The notes: generated from the letters alone by a model not told the origin. DNA of 64,000 nt from Antedon mediterranea (GCF_964355755.1 NC_092675.1:2080312-2144311); one strand, 5' to 3'. Shown: positions 1-24,600, numbered from the stretch's first letter. Numbers and translations are program-made.

Positions 1-34
1 TACCCAACATTGAACATGTTTTCTATTTGTATAG

Positions 35-3000
35 CCTGAACAAAGGGTATGGAACAATTGGGATACACTATTAAAAAACGAAACCAGTTTTTACTCACTG
101 CCAACGAAAGTTGCCACCGAGCAGGAAAACCTTGTACGGATAATGTCAGACTTGACTACTCAACAACGGCAATACTTAGGTCACCAAATCAACGACCTTC
201 TTGTTAACTGCTCTTGGATTGGCTACCCATGCTCACCACAGTAGGTTCTTTTTCAGATATAACCAGTAATGTATTAATATTGATGTCATTAGCATATCCA
301 CTAGTAAACACAATTATTAGAAGGGCATTTTCCTCGCTACGTAGATTGCGTTACGTCGCTTCGCTAGTGGGAACCAAGCTTTACTATTATCAAATAGAGT
401 GTGTTTGCTTCAATATACACAATTACCATTCCCGCAATCATCAATATTATTACTATCATTAGAGTATCGTCATCGTCGCCATCTTAGTCTTCATCATTAA
501 TTGTCAGCATAAAAATCGTTTTATAATGTATGTTTTTTTCTCTATTTTTTATATAGAAACTTTAGCAGATTCTTGAATCCAATTTACGGAAATTGTTACA
601 CGTTGAATCCACTCAACACATCATTCGCTGGGGGAGAATACAAATCTTCGTCATTTCCCGGGCCTTCTTACGGTAAGTTTTACTGATGACACAGTAGTGG
701 TGACACGGTTATACAATCAAATGGTCAAAGTTATATAAGCTACTCAATACACCAGTGGTGAGAACTTTTTAGTTGAGATTGGGACTTGTTACTTTTGTTG
801 AATTGGAGTCAAAATGCGAAAAAAATGTGTTGTCGGGAAAACCAGTTTTGCCAGGAAACTTCTATTTTCTATTTCATGTTTTACTACACTAAACTGCTTA
901 GATGTAATTTTTATAGCGAAAAAATAGCATAATGAAACAGTTAGAATAATCCCTAAAATAAAATGCTCTTGCTTTCTTTATTTGCAGGTCTAACAATGAC
1001 ACTTTTCATCGAACTGGCACAGTATCTACCGCAGATTTCTAGTAGTGGATTACGACTCCACATTCATTCACAAAATACGATGCCATTTCCTGAGGACGAG
1101 GGTTTATACATTCCGCCTGGCTACCGGACATCTGTCTCTATCAGAAAGGTAAATAAATATATAAAGGAAACACCTTATCCTAGCCCAATTTGTTCCTTTT
1201 ACCCATACAATGTACCTTGGGTAGGCTACATCACTGAAACAAATAGACATAGTAGGTCTGCTACAGTAATATGATATAGTCTCATATTTTCCATACAAAT
1301 GTGCGAATTACCTACAATGCAATTAGGCCTATATTATAATGTTAAAAACTAAAGGCATTGCAATATTATCGGAATGTCTAAAGACTATCTGTCCTCTGCT
1401 TACACTAAGTTAAGGTGTGGCAGATAAGGAGATGCTTAAACTCCGAGAACATACATGCAATAGCAACTATTCTTTAAATATCGGTCAATAAACACAACAA
1501 ATTGAGCATAAGAGATAATAAGTATAAGTAATTATGTAATATATCCTGTAATGTAGATGATTACAAGTCGCATTGGCCGCCCATACAACACATGCGTAAA
1601 GGATTCAGACGAAAGCTATCACAATATATATCATGATTTGTACGGAATGTCATATTCAGTTCAGGTAAAACACAATTAAGTAAAATGTTTACAAATCTTC
1701 CATCGTGGTGAATTTCAGAATACAAACTGTGACGTTGACGATATCAATCACTTGTAGTAATTAAACGGTGACGATAGCGAATATGATATCAATTAGTTCC
1801 GGTAAACGGTGATGATGAGGATGCCGATAATGATATCAATCAGCTTCGGTAAACGATGACGATGTCAATAATGATATCAATCAGCTTCGGTAAACGATGA
1901 CGACGCCGATACTAATATCAATCAGCTTCGATAAACGATGAGGATGCCGATAATGGTATCAATAAGTTCCGGTAAACGATGACGATGCCGATAATGATAT
2001 CCATAAGCTTCGGTAAATGGTGAAGATGCCGATAATAATATCAGTCAGCTCTTAGTAGACTAAACTGTGACATAGATAATTTATTATAGCGGATTAATAT
2101 TTACCAATTATTAGGCATGCACAAAAAGCTGTTACCAAAAACGAGTGGTAGGGCAATGTGGATGTTATGATTCAAATTACCCGTTTAAAGGCGGTACACA
2201 ACCTTGTAGATATTCAGATGTTGAACAAAGTAAGTACAGTGTAATAACGACAACATCGTATTCTTATATATAATGTTAGTATAAGGTACTGCAGTGTAGC
2301 TGTATATGTTCCGAGTTATATGACTATGGATGTATAAAATAATATGTTATACGTCCATGATGTTACTAAGCTGGTAGGTAAGAATGAACCAAACATTTTA
2401 CCTAACCAGAGTACCATCAATTGTATTGCATCATGATGTTTTACATTGTGATTTCTTTAAACAGAACAGTGTATGTCGAAAGTAAATGATGACTACAAAA
2501 ACAATGTATTTAAATGTGACTGTCCTCAACCATGCACGTAAGTAATGTATAATATAATATAGTATAAACTGACAGTTTTATACTATTTAAATATAATCAG
2601 TGCATGTATTAAATATAATGTATCAGTTAATGTAGGCATGTTATATATTGATGATAAATTTCAATATACAGTACACATTTTTTTAAATACGAATTTGAAA
2701 ATACCAAATGTAACAATAACCATACACATTAAGTAGTCTTAAAGTAAAAATGAAAAACAATAATTAATGTTCATCAATATAAATGATACAATATCGATAT
2801 AGCTTAATGTAATCTTTTTTTATATTAATACGCAGTGACGACACATTTAAAACAACCCAATCGTTTACATACTGGCCGACTCCAGAGTACAAGGTACCGT
2901 ATTCATTGCTAACATTACATGACATTGTCCCTATTTTAATAGAGAATGAATGTGAGTGGTACAGGTAGCATACAATAATAATATTCAAGGCTGTATCATA

Positions 3001-4315
3001 CTGAAGGATATCAGTTCGCGGGAGGAAAGTCGAGTGAACGCTCGCCGAATAATGATATTTCAAAATCTTTCAAATCTAATTGTACTTCTAGAAGCCCATA
3101 ATATTACATTTTGTTTGCAAACGTTCTTCCTTATTCACTACAATTCGGCACTACACTACTATCGAACAGTGTGCATTAATCACTTTAATGTGAGTTATGT
3201 TTGCTCAAATATCTTTCCTTGCATATCAAAGGCCTTTAAGTTTTCGTTAATCTTATGTCATGGATGGTTTTAATAAGTATAATGTGTTTTTACAGGTAGA
3301 TTTCATGGAACTTTTATCTGAAGCATCCCCTGCCCTAAATGATTTAGTTAGGAACGAAAACTTCGACGGTACAAGTTTAAGGTAGGCGCAACAACACATT
3401 GTATCCCATTGTTAACATTGGAATTGCTAATAAAATAAGCTGCATGTTATAACATTACGTGCATTTGAGTGACCATGTGCAGATGGTGCAATAGTACATC
3501 AAACTTGACATAAGCCTACATGACACTTGAATCTACTATGTTATTTATGAAACTTTAATTTCTATTAACAACCATTGTGATTAGAGTGAATATTTCTTAA
3601 AACATTAAAATTCGTATAAGTAGGCCTATTTTATACAAAATGTTGTTTATAATTTAGAGAAAATCTACTTCTTCTTGACATATATTTCGGAGATTTGAAT
3701 TATGATGCGATGGAACAATCTCCGCTTTATTCGGTAAGTTAATCCATTTATACCGTTGTTACGGTATATTATTCTTGGAAGCACTCATACAAAGTAGGAA
3801 CATTATTAAAGTTATACGAATTTTAATTGCGATATATTGAAAGTTGGTTTACTTGTCTGCTACGAATGTATTTGTGTTGACATTAAAATAATCATTAACT
3901 AAATCAAACATCGTTGAAACTAGCACATACATACAAAATTCCTTCTCTCATGCAAAACTAGTTCATTTTCTTCTCATTCCTTTGTATTTTAAGTTAACCG
4001 ATATATAATTCTCTCTAGAAGTCAGACCTAGCCGGTGGACTTGGTGGCACAGTTGGACTGTGGATAGGTGTCTCTGTCCTCACTGTTTTTGAAGCGATAG
4101 AATTCCTTTACGATGCAGTATGTCTTTTGTTAAAGAAAGCAGGGAAGAAACAAGCTAAATCAAACGAAAGTAATATAACAGTGATGAGTGAGGTTAAACC
4201 GACAATGCATGCGATAGATCGCAAGTTTGGTTTTATTGGAAACAGACATATTGTACCAATATCTAGCCCTGAGACACTTTCCAACAAAGAGTTTCTTTTT
4301 TCTGTTCCGACTTGA
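35..4315 (+). CDS. DEG/ENaC-family sodium channel subunit, C-terminal 431 aa (5' end outside window)
   Basis: Amiloride-type trimeric cation channel subunit of the plasma membrane; the closest style is FMRFamide-gated or acid-sensing channels. Ten exons join in frame: 35-240, 557-672, 988-1148, 1557-1664, 2115-2229, 2465-2537, 2836-2893, 3296-3381, 3658-3733, 4019-4315. Visible family motifs in order: NCSWIGYPCSP then YGNCYTLN (early extracellular loop); MPFPEDEGLYIPPGYRTSV (palm region); RPYNTC; the cysteine series CTKSCYQ, CGCYDSNYPF, CRYSD, CDCPQPC; YWPTPEY; and in the last exon GGLGGTVGLWIGVSVLTVFE, which is the pre-TM2/TM2 segment with the G-x-S selectivity filter (GVS). The cytoplasmic tail is short and Lys-rich at its start. 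TM1, the HG motif and the N terminus lie upstream of base 35. The family call is very secure; the gating ligand cannot be told from sequence. A possible poly(A) signal AATAAA is at 4544-4549. Confidence 0.95.
331..382 (-). mobile_element. MITE end fragment in DEG/ENaC intron
   Basis: Read on the minus strand this begins AAAGCTTGGTTCCCACTAG, matching the outer end of the element at 25600-25880. It contains the ACGTAACGC core of that family. It lies wholly inside the first intron visible in the window and has no coding role. Confidence 0.55.
1735..2045 (+). repeat. about 41-42 bp intronic minisatellite
   Basis: Roughly seven imperfect copies of a unit containing GATAATGATATCAATCAG followed by CTTCGGTAAACGATGACGA. 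It fills most of the intron between the exons ending 1664 and starting 2115. Copies differ by point changes and small gaps. Confidence 0.8.
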
Positions 4316-5616
4316 CAAAACTTATTATTATTATAACAAAATACAATTGTATATATAAAAAAAATGCTTCTTTTTAGTTTATCATTTATTAAGATTCTTT
4401 ATATTAGTAATGTATATTACAAAAAACAGGAAAAGGAAGTTTTAAACTAGTGCATTTGATTATTTCACATCATATTGTATGTTAAAAAACATTCATTGTC
4501 ATTCTGTATACTATTATTATCAAATGTACATCCAGCGTATTCTAATAAATGTATATATTATCATTATTTTCACAAATAGGTCTAATCCCAAGGTGGCAAA
4601 GAACTGTATATAAGCATGGAGAAATAAGCTCCATGATATAAGTAAGGACATAATGAACTCTTGCGAAACGGTACCACCTAATAAATGAGGGAACATACGG
4701 CTCACGGCCGGTATAGAACATGTCTTTAAATTTCTAGCACTTGGTGTGAATATAAACACTAATTACGAAGAATTAAATGATGCTACAGATGTATTTATAT
4801 ATTTATGATCATTAACATTGAAGTTGTACCTAAAACCATCCGTTACCGCTAAGGATTACAATCCTAGAATATTTACCGTCTGAATTTAAATTAAAAGCTA
4901 TTTGTCAAGGTTTATCGTTTCGTGTAGCGTTTTATATTCGTTCTTGTATAAATATTCGTAAAATATCCATCATTTGCTATAGACACAGTAAATATTTAAC
5001 TTAATGAATAATCAATACCGATACATATAGAAATTAATTGGATCTTTTTTTAATGATACACCGGAGTGCTTTGATCTTTGCCGCGCGTGCGCACAATCGA
5101 GTGTTTTCTTCTGCCCATAATATAAATTGATGTCTCAGTTCCACCCTAACAAGTTTAAAACACATAGGCAGCCACTCTGACATTCCGCACAATTACTGGT
5201 AAATTACACCACCCCTGGGCCGGAATGGGATAATTATCCAGTGTGTACTGTTCAAGCAGTGGTTTCGTCGGAGGAAGGATGTAGGCCTAGGCCTAAATCC
5301 AGGGTGTTACGGTATTGTCCCGGATACGACTTAGAGGAAGTCAACGAATATAATGTTAAACAAAATTACTTTCATTATAAAACCAAATACATGTTTTTGT
5401 AAACGTTATCGCTATGTAAATATGCATATTATTCCTTGTTCATATTTGAATGTGCTGAAGTGTCTAATATTATGAGAGCGACCTTTGGTCATTAGTTCAA
5501 ATTAGGCCAATCTATTGTATCTTTACTTCTAAACAACACAACCATTTCGCTTGTGTTGGATACACGTATTGGATGTATTTGGTTTAAAACTAGTTTAAAC
5601 TTAAACTGGTCTAAAG
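4316..5616. other. Intergenic spacer: 3' end of channel gene and 5' region of glucosidase gene
   Basis: No coding exon could be supported. The left part is the channel's 3' UTR, with AATAAA at 4544-4549. The right part, about 500 bp before the glucosidase ATG at 5617, must hold its promoter and 5' UTR; a short GC-rich patch GCCGCGCGTGCGC sits near 5080-5093, but no convincing core promoter motif is seen. The motif TAGGCCTAGGCCTA is at 5282-5295. Confidence 0.5.
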
Positions 5617-15570
<9,954 letters not shown>

Positions 15571-15732
15571 CGAATACAACCCATTTTATAATGTTTGAAT
15601 TGTAGGCATTGAGTTGGGTCTACTGTATCTGTTTTAATTTCTTTGAGCAGGGGAATCCATAATAATTGAATGGAGCATGCATGTATCATAAAGGCCCCTA
15701 ATTATGTATGTATGATTATAAAAATAGATACA

Positions 15733-15738
15733 AATAAA
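15733..15738 (+). terminator. Poly(A) signal AATAAA of the glucosidase gene
   Basis: Canonical hexamer 163-256 bases past the two possible stop codons. Because it lies downstream of both terminal exon copies, both would share the same 3' end. Confidence 0.6.
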
Positions 15739-15904
15739 GTAAATACATACAGTATGCTTACTTAACACACTAATGATTTCGTAACTTTTAATATTATCAA
15801 ACATAACATTATCATTAAAGAAATAGAGGATCTACAGCTATGGTATTCGTAATTCTCAAATCTACTAGACAATAAAAATTATATTTGGGCAGCTTTATAA
15901 CATG

Positions 15905-15910
15905 TTTATT
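15905..15910 (-). terminator. Poly(A) signal AATAAA (minus strand) of the MAM-ZP gene
   Basis: TTTATT on the plus strand, about 70 bases downstream of the minus-strand stop codon (15977-15979). Together with the plus-strand signal at 15733 it puts the two convergent 3' ends about 170 bp apart. Confidence 0.55.
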
Positions 15911-15976
15911 GGTTTTTTATTTTCATCTCATAAAACCAGGGAGGTCTGTGAACTCATCAATGACAAACTACAATAC

Positions 15977-18900
15977 CTAATTTGGTAATTGCGAACGTTT
16001 CTGGTCTTTCTGCATTTTAAACACTGTTGCTAAGCACAGAATGACTGCCATAAAGAACATTACAATGGATACAATGCTGCTTGGTGTTACCAACTTTGCA
16101 TTTGATTTCGTAGTATTGTCTGTCAAAAAATAAGTGTATGGTTCTGAAAAGAACGTGTGTTTCTAATGATTTACGTACGTGAAGTTATGATATGTTACAT
16201 TTTGAACAATTATAATGATAAAAATTGGGGGGGGGGGGGGGGGCTCAATTATGCTTTGATTATTGATTCTTTTTTTAAATATTTTTACTTGACTTTTTTT
16301 TCGCCGTTCTTGTTTGATTGTTTTACTTATTCAGTTTTTTTTTCTCAATAATATTTAAAAATGAAAACAAGTCGTTATTTCATGATTTGTCAAATATTTT
16401 AAAAACATCTTCACATTGTTTTTAAACATATTTTTAGCACATTCAATGTATTTTTAATGGTAAACATAAACAATATCAAAAACGTGTTTCGAAATTGAAA
16501 AAACAATACTTAAATTTACCTGTAGAAGAGACAAGTTGTACGGTTCGAGCGACAGAACGTTTGATGATCTTGTCGCCCTCTGTTGATCGTCGCTTCCTAG
16601 CAGGTGCTTCTTCGCAAGATGTCGGACATCTGCTAATACCATCGCGTTCATCACACAGAACTAAGTCGCATTCAAGAACAATCTGAAACGTAAAACATGA
16701 ATTAATGACTCCAATATATTAAATGTACACTGTTAACCTTTAACAATTTTTTAATATGAAATTTGATTTGATTAAAATACGCCGAACTATTGTAATTTTA
16801 TAAGGCATTTAGCTAACTTAGCAAAGTGACTTGACGAACTGATTTATTTCAAAACTGAACTTATTTTTATACTAACTTGTAAATTGACTTAGTTCTACTT
16901 GTAAAGTGACTTACTAGATCAACTGATTTATTTCGAAACCGAATTTACTTGTATAGGCCTACTAACTTGTAAACTGATCAACAAAACGCAAACAAACGCC
17001 TAGGCTGATTCATGTTAAGTTACTCCGCTTCACTGATCGTCAATTTGTACTGAGGAATGCTGCAAAAACGCTGAAGAACAATCCACTGCACACCAATCTT
17101 ATATATATTAGCGACGATGTTTCAAAGAAGGTGAGAGAGCAGCGGAAAATACTGAGGCAAAATCACATCGAAAGAATAAGACGGCGATCGGACGTTAAGT
17201 TCGCGTTTATCCCGTTCTGTGTGCCTCCAGTTATTAGATACCAGAAGCAAGATGGCCGCTTTGAATCATTCGTACCTGGACAAAACAGCAAATGAACTAC
17301 CAGGGTGTAAACAAAAGGTATTTTGATCCCTAGACTGTGAACACTTTTTATAATTTTCTTTTTTATCTATTACTACGGCATTGCAAATATAGATATTTTT
17401 TATATCAATTTACATGTACATGATAGCTACTCGCAGATGGCGATGGTTATCCAATGCTACGCATTTTTGTATTTGATGTTCTCAAGTGTAATTAATGTTA
17501 ATGTTATCTTTAATTTTATTTTTTTTATTTTGAGTATCGCATTTTATAGACTATTAAATGTGTATGTTTTTATACCCACGGTAATGGAAACGGCTATACA
17601 AAACCGGACTCCGCTAATTATTTGCATTCTTAACATATACTATTTATTTCCATCAGATAACGATGTACAGTATCTATAACGACGTTTATGATCTCAATTG
17701 TTATTATCTCTCTGATATAACTAAATGTATAATAATAACGCAGACAGTAATAAAACCACAAAAAAATAAATATGGGTAGCATAGATATATGTAGTTTAAA
17801 TGTACGGGGGCTTAGAAACCCTTTTAAACGCAGCACCGTATTTAATTGGCTAAGGGATCAACCCTTCTCCATATATCTCCTACAAGAAACCCACTGCACA
17901 CATGAGCTGGAAACTGCGTGGCGTAATGACTGGGGTTCTGAGATTAAATTTAGCAATGGAAAGAATAATTCGGCTGGAGTCTGTATTCTTTTAAAATTAA
18001 ATGTCAGCTACAAAATAGGAAACATATACAATGATCAAAATGGGAAATTTATTATTATGAATATACAAATAGAGGATAAACATATTACAATTGCAAATTT
18101 ATATGGACCAAATGATGACAACAGTTTCTTTTTTGAACAATTTAATAATAAAATTGAGGAGTTCGCACAGTACTCTCTAATAATAGGCGGAGATTTTAAT
18201 ACAATACTTGAACCTGATCTGGATAAGAAAAATGGAAGAGGTCAAATTCACCCGAGATCTGTAGAACAAATAAATAGTATAAAAGACAATTATAATTTAA
18301 TTGACATCTGGAGACAGGAAAATCCAACTAAAACCCAATTTACATGGCACTCCAATCAATCTCCAAAAGTGTTCTGTAGGTTAGATTATTTTCTTATATC
18401 CTATGAACTTTGGTCTCAAGTTGAAAAAACTTTAATATCACCGGGTTTTAAAAGTGACCATTCATTGATTACGTTATCAATACATGGAATAACAAGCAAA
18501 CGAGGGTCAGGTTTCTGGAAACTGAATACAAGCCTTTTAAGTGACCCACAATACGTTAAAGAAATTAAAGAAACCATAAAAAACACAAAAGAAGAATGTT
18601 TAGAAAATAACCCACATACTGTATGGGAAATGATAAAATGTAATACAAGGAGAACATCAATGTCGTATTCTGGTAGACTAAATAAAACAATTAAAAAAGA
18701 CGCGGATCGATTAAACAATGAAATCAAAACCCTAGAAGAGCAATATTGCGTAAACAGTAATGAAAAAATAACCGAAATGATCCAAATTAAAAGAAACGAA
18801 CTAGAATCAATCTATGAAATTAGAACACGTGGCTCACTGATTCGATCCAAAGCCCGTTGGATAGAAGAAGGAGAAAAAAGCACGAAATATTTTCTTAATT

Positions 18901-21587
18901 TAGAGAGGAGGAATTATAATAAAAAGCATATAACTAAAATTACAACAGATAATGGAGACATAACTAACCCCGACGATATAATAAATGAAGAAAAACGATT
19001 CTATGAATCATTATATAGTTTTGAAGGCGAAAATAACAATGTCAACCCTGCTGATATTTTTGACAAGATACACATAGATAAAATCAATAAAGATGATGAA
19101 TCTATATGTGACCAGCCCCTTAGAGATACAGAATGTTTAGAAGCATTAAAGGCGATGGATAACAATAAAACCCCTGGGACAGATGGTTTTCCTGCCGAGT
19201 TTTATAAACTATTTTGGAATGATATAAAAGATACGCTAATTAACGCTTACCATTATTCTTTCCAATCCGGGTTTTTAAGTATCTCCCAGAAACGAGGGGT
19301 GATATCACTTATACCGAAAAAAGATAAATCTCCGCTATTATTGAAAAACTGGCGTCCCATCTCGCTTTTAAATGTGGATTATAAAATTTTAGCAAAAGCC
19401 ATTGCGACTCGTTTAAAATGTGTGCTGCCATCAGTAATTAATCCTGATCAAACGGGCTTTCTTAAAGGCAGATATATTGGAGAAAACATAAGATTAGTCT
19501 ATGATGTAATAAAATATGCAGAAATGCACAACAAGCCAAACTTACTATTTTTTGTAGATTTTGAAAAGGCTTTCGATAAGGTGAAATGGGACTTCCTTGA
19601 TATGTCTCTTAAGAGATTTGGCTTTGGTAAAAATATGATAAATTGGATAAAAATATTATATAAAGACATTGTTAGTTGCGTTATAAATAACGGGGTAACA
19701 TCAAAATTCTTCAATTTAAAACGAGGCCTGCGTCAAGGATGTCCCTTATCCCCATATCTTTTTATAATTTGTGCAGAAACACTAGGTAACATGGTACGTC
19801 AATCAGACACATTTAAAGGTATAGAGTACAATAATGTAGACATAAGAATTAGCCAATTTGCAGATGACACTGTGTTTTTTCTCAAAGACCAAAACTCAAT
19901 TAAACCGATTATAGATATACTGGATGAATTTTCTATATATTCTGGACTCAGAATTAATTATGAAAAAAGTAACATTATGAGAATAGGATCGTTAAGAAAC
20001 TGCGACTATAAAACGCCATCTGAGAAAAGTATTTCATGGACCAAAGGCCCAGTAAAATACTTGGGTGTCAATATTTCTTGTAATTTTAATGATATTTTCA
20101 GACTCAATTTTCCAGATAAGGCTAAAAATGCTGAACAATTATTAAATATGTGGAAACAACGCTCACTTACTCTGTTTGGAAAAGCAACTATTATTAAGTC
20201 ACTGTTTCTCCCGATATTCACGTATGTTTTCTCAAATTTACCAGACCCACCCGATTGTTTCCTTCAAGATATTCAAAGTAAAATTTTTAAATTTATATGG
20301 AACGGAAAACCCGATAAAGTCAAAAGAAAAGTCATGCTTAACAATTTTGACGAAGGAGGGTTAAAAATTCCCCATATTAAGAGTTACTGTACATCTCTCA
20401 AATCATGTTGGGTGAAAAGATATCTTGATGGAAATCAATCCAAGTGGAAAGTGTTTTTAAAAAGTAAGATTAAAGAGGTTGGAGGAAATATTGTTTTCGA
20501 AACCAACTTTTCTAAATCTTCAAAAATATTAAAACAATTTGAAAGGTTCCATAAAGATATACTCTCTGCGTGGAGTGAATACAATTTTGTAGAACCGTAT
20601 ACGATAGAGGACATCTTAAATCAATCTTTATGGAACAACTCATGTTTTGATAAAAGAGAATTTAAAGTTGAAAAAAATTGGTTGGTTAAAAATGTAAACT
20701 ATGTAAAAGATATCGTGAACAAAGAAGGGAAAATATTAGAACTAGACGAATTTAACCAAAAATATAATTTTAAACCAGACTTCTTATTATATCACCAGAT
20801 TGTAAATTCAATTCCAAAGCTCTGGAAACAGAAATTAATTGAACAAGGTATAAACACAACTAATGAAGTTGAATCCAAATTACAGACATTCATTTCTGTG
20901 AAAACGAGAAATTGTCATTATATCTATAAACACATTATATTAAAAAATGTTGAAGAGCCAATTGGAATTGAATCCAAATGGGAAAAGGAGTTTGACAACA
21001 AACTTAATTGGAAAAACCTTTTCTCAAATTTACACGCCTGTACAAATGACACTAAGCTAAAAAATTTTCAATTTAAATTTATTCATCGTATAATTTATAC
21101 AAATACAATGCTCTTTAAGATGTCAAAGGTCGATTCACCAATGTGTAGTTTTTGCAAGGAAAAGCAGGAAACACTGCTACATATGTTCTTTGAATGTGAT
21201 CTGGTAAAGAACATTTGGGAAAATGTAAAACAATATATGTATCGAAATATCAACAATAACTTAATTATCACCAAAGAAAGTATATGTTTTGGTTTTGGAA
21301 AAACACACAGTGATGCAAACATTTTAATTTTAATTACAAAGTGGTACATATTTAGTTGCAAAATCAAAAAACAATTACTTAATTATAATCATTTATTTCA
21401 CATTTACCAAAAATACAAGGCAACCATATTATTAGCAAAATGATTATTATTAAGTGTATTTTTGCGATACATTATTTTTTTTTTCTTTAATTTCATTACT
21501 CTCTTATTTTTGAGAGAGTATTATATCGTTTTAATTGTTACGTTGCCTTTATATATTAATTTTGTATTATGTATGTGATGAAATGAA

Positions 21588-21623
<36 letters not shown>

Positions 21624-24600
21624 TGTAAACTGACTTAGTTCTACTTGTAAAGTGACTTACTAGATCAACTGATTTACTTCGAAACTGAACTTACTTTTAT
21701 ACTAACTTGTAAACTGACTTAGTCTAGTCTGGGTTCCAGACGGAGTTTTGTCTTAATATTAGTAAAAAGATAAATATTTTGGCACATATGGCGTTTCATA
21801 CGTATACTACTTGATTTTGGATACTCCGTCTGGGGAAACACGCACAAGTCACGTGGTTTGACACCAAGAATTCTTGGTGCATACGATTATCCGGTTGACT
21901 AGTTTCAGCTGCGATTGGCTATTCACTCGTACACCATTTTAATATTCATATTTCAGAATTTCTGAACTCAACAACTAAGATGATGCGCATGCGCTATGTT
22001 ACGTTTAGACAATGTGTACTTGGGTACATTTATGAAAGTTTCTGAAGGCTAGACATTATTTTACATGCCTAGTAGTCTGGTAAACATTTGATGGGATTTT
22101 TCCCAAGAACATGAAAACTCGTCTTGATATGATAGGCTAGCTTCTCCGCAAATCAAACATTGAATGGATACGTGTTTCACAAGTCTGTATTTTCAGACAA
22201 AAATCGCGGTCGAAATAAAAACAAATAAATAAAAAAAAAAGATAATACAGACTTGGGGCAAGTCTATGACTTAGTCCTACTTGCAAAGTGACTTACTAGA
22301 TCACAACTGATTTACTTTTAAAACTGAACTTACTTGTATACTAACTTGTAAACTAAACTTATGAAGTCATTTTACAAAATAAGCTTGTTTAGAAAGTAAC
22401 GTCCTTGTAAACTAACTTACTTAAAAAATCAAATTGTATCGTTGAGACCCACCGAGACGAACAAAGGTAAGTTAAGATCAACCCAGTATGCAATGAAACA
22501 GAGACAGAATACAAAGCATAAAAATAATGGACAAAGATAACTTGTAAAGTAATAAGAACCATAAATCCGCTACAAGCAATTGCTAAAAAGTGGAGATGGG
22601 CAAGCCAGGTTGCAAGACTCCACGATAAAGATCCAGTAGGACACCAAGGATAGGGAAAACCCAACGAAGAGAAGTAAATAAAGGGTTTTGGAGGAGGAAT
22701 ATATAACACCGAAGAAAGAAAATAACTTGCAAACTAGCATTCTAAACTAAGTTATTCACAAATAAACTTATACATTACTTATAAATTATCTTGTAAACTA
22801 AATTGTAACCCAAACTTACTTACTTTAGTACCACTATTAATAAACATGAATGCCTCGATTCCATAGAGTCGCTGATGTGCTGTAGTAGATTGGAATTCTT
22901 GCATCGTCGAGTCTCTCATACATCTGTAAAAGGACCGGGTAGTGATGACTGTAGTCACACATGTATGCAAGTTAGTGATTATCATGATTGAATGAAACCA
23001 GACGATTACTGCCTCTGTGGCATTCGGTACAATAGAAGCCAGTGTGTGCGTTGTCTTTAATTCTCGGGCATTTTATGAATCTATTACATTATTATTATTA
23101 ATAAATTACGAGGAAGGGAAGATTGGAAGAAATTACATCGGATATAAATATACAATCCGCTCAGGTTCAGCCAATTCCAAAAGCTATAGGCAGTGGTTCC
23201 ATTGATGTTCCGGAACTTAGACGATCAAATAGAATTCGAAACCAAATATCAAACCAAGTTCTGTGTATCATTAATAATTGAATGAAAATAACTAGAAACA
23301 CATTGGCCGACTCAAAATGATTGTATCAATTGTATTGATTTATTATTATATTGTGATTGCTTATTTTGTGTTATTGATGTATTATAAGAGTATTGTAATG
23401 CAATAAAATCATCAGAATAATTATTGTATAAAAAAGTTAATGTATTTTAAAAATAAAGACTTGGTATTATTAGAATCGATTAAAGTTATAACAATGAAAA
23501 TGATGTCAGTCTCGCAATAAGTAGATAAGATACATATTATTATTAAGTTATTCTGTTACTTCGTCTACCTAAAATTAGAATTTTGGCATAATTCAGTAAC
23601 CTACCCATGTTGTATTACGTAGTACTCGTCGTTAGTTGAATCAGTTGGAAGGGCTTTGCAATTGTCTGTGTATAAAACCACGTCTTCGTCAGAAATATCT
23701 ACACTCAAAGCAAAGTACATCATGTCACCAATTCGAGCTATAACAGGCTCTTGCTTCTCAGAGTCAAACGTTTCGTCCTATATAGATTTAATAGAGAAAG
23801 GTTTTATCAAAGAAAGTGTACATTCCATAGGTTTTGTATTTCAATTATGTTAGTAACTTAAGATGTAACTTCTAATTGAAAGGGATTGACATTAAAAAAA
23901 ATTTCCACTGCGAAGTAGTTTGATTTTCATGGTTACTGTACAGCTGACATAGTTTTTAAACATTACGTCCATAATATAATGATGAAAACAATATTTGCCT
24001 TATACGATTATAACCAATACAAACAAAATATAAAGACACGGAAGGATCTAAGAAAAAGAAGGTAATGATTCTTCAACACCGTTAACTCAAATCCACTATT
24101 CAATATTGATAAATAGTATGTAGGCCTAAATTTGTATTCAAATAATTTGGTTACTTAAGGAAAATTGATTGCAAATTTCACTGGAGTAACATTTAAAAAA
24201 ATGTCATTAAACATTTGAAATGAACACTATTACAGAAAATAATCTTTAAAAAAATCCCCCTTTTCAATAATATACTTTATTATATTACATTAAAGATGTA
24301 TTGTCCAAAATATTAATAATGAAAATTGATTAGTTTTAATAAAGTTAATCACTTCCATAGAGAAACAAGGCCATATAGATGGCTGCAGTCGCGTGCTCGT
24401 TAGTGTTTACCGACCGACCGACCAACCTACCAACTGACCGAAATTACTGAACATGGTTAAAAATGTTGAAATGTTTAAAAACATTTATATTTTTTTAATT
24501 TACACGTGCGTAGCCTGTCACTTTTGACGTGCTCGTATAACGTAATTTCGAGTTGAAAAGTAAGTCAAGAAAACAGAAATCGGGCAAAAAGCGTGCGCAA

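Larger units (their letters stand above)
16978..21619 (+). mobile_element. L1-like LINE, 5'-truncated, intact ORF2, poly(A) tail
   Basis: Retrotransposon inserted antisense in a MAM-ZP intron. It starts abruptly inside ORF1, carries a 3' UTR with AATAAA (21587-21592) and ends in about 30 A. The 14-base sequence AACTTGTAAACTGA is present at both edges (16964-16977 and 21620-21633) and fits a target-site duplication, though the surrounding tandem repeat contains this string anyway. A hairpin (ACTCTCT at 21498-21504 pairing with AGAGAGT at 21513-21519) lies in the 3' UTR. Confidence 0.92.

Noticed and set aside
22389-22709. 106-codon minus-strand ORF
   Set aside because: No family motif; it overlaps degenerate tandem repeat and intron of the MAM-ZP gene, and lacks splice or promoter context. 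Most likely chance.
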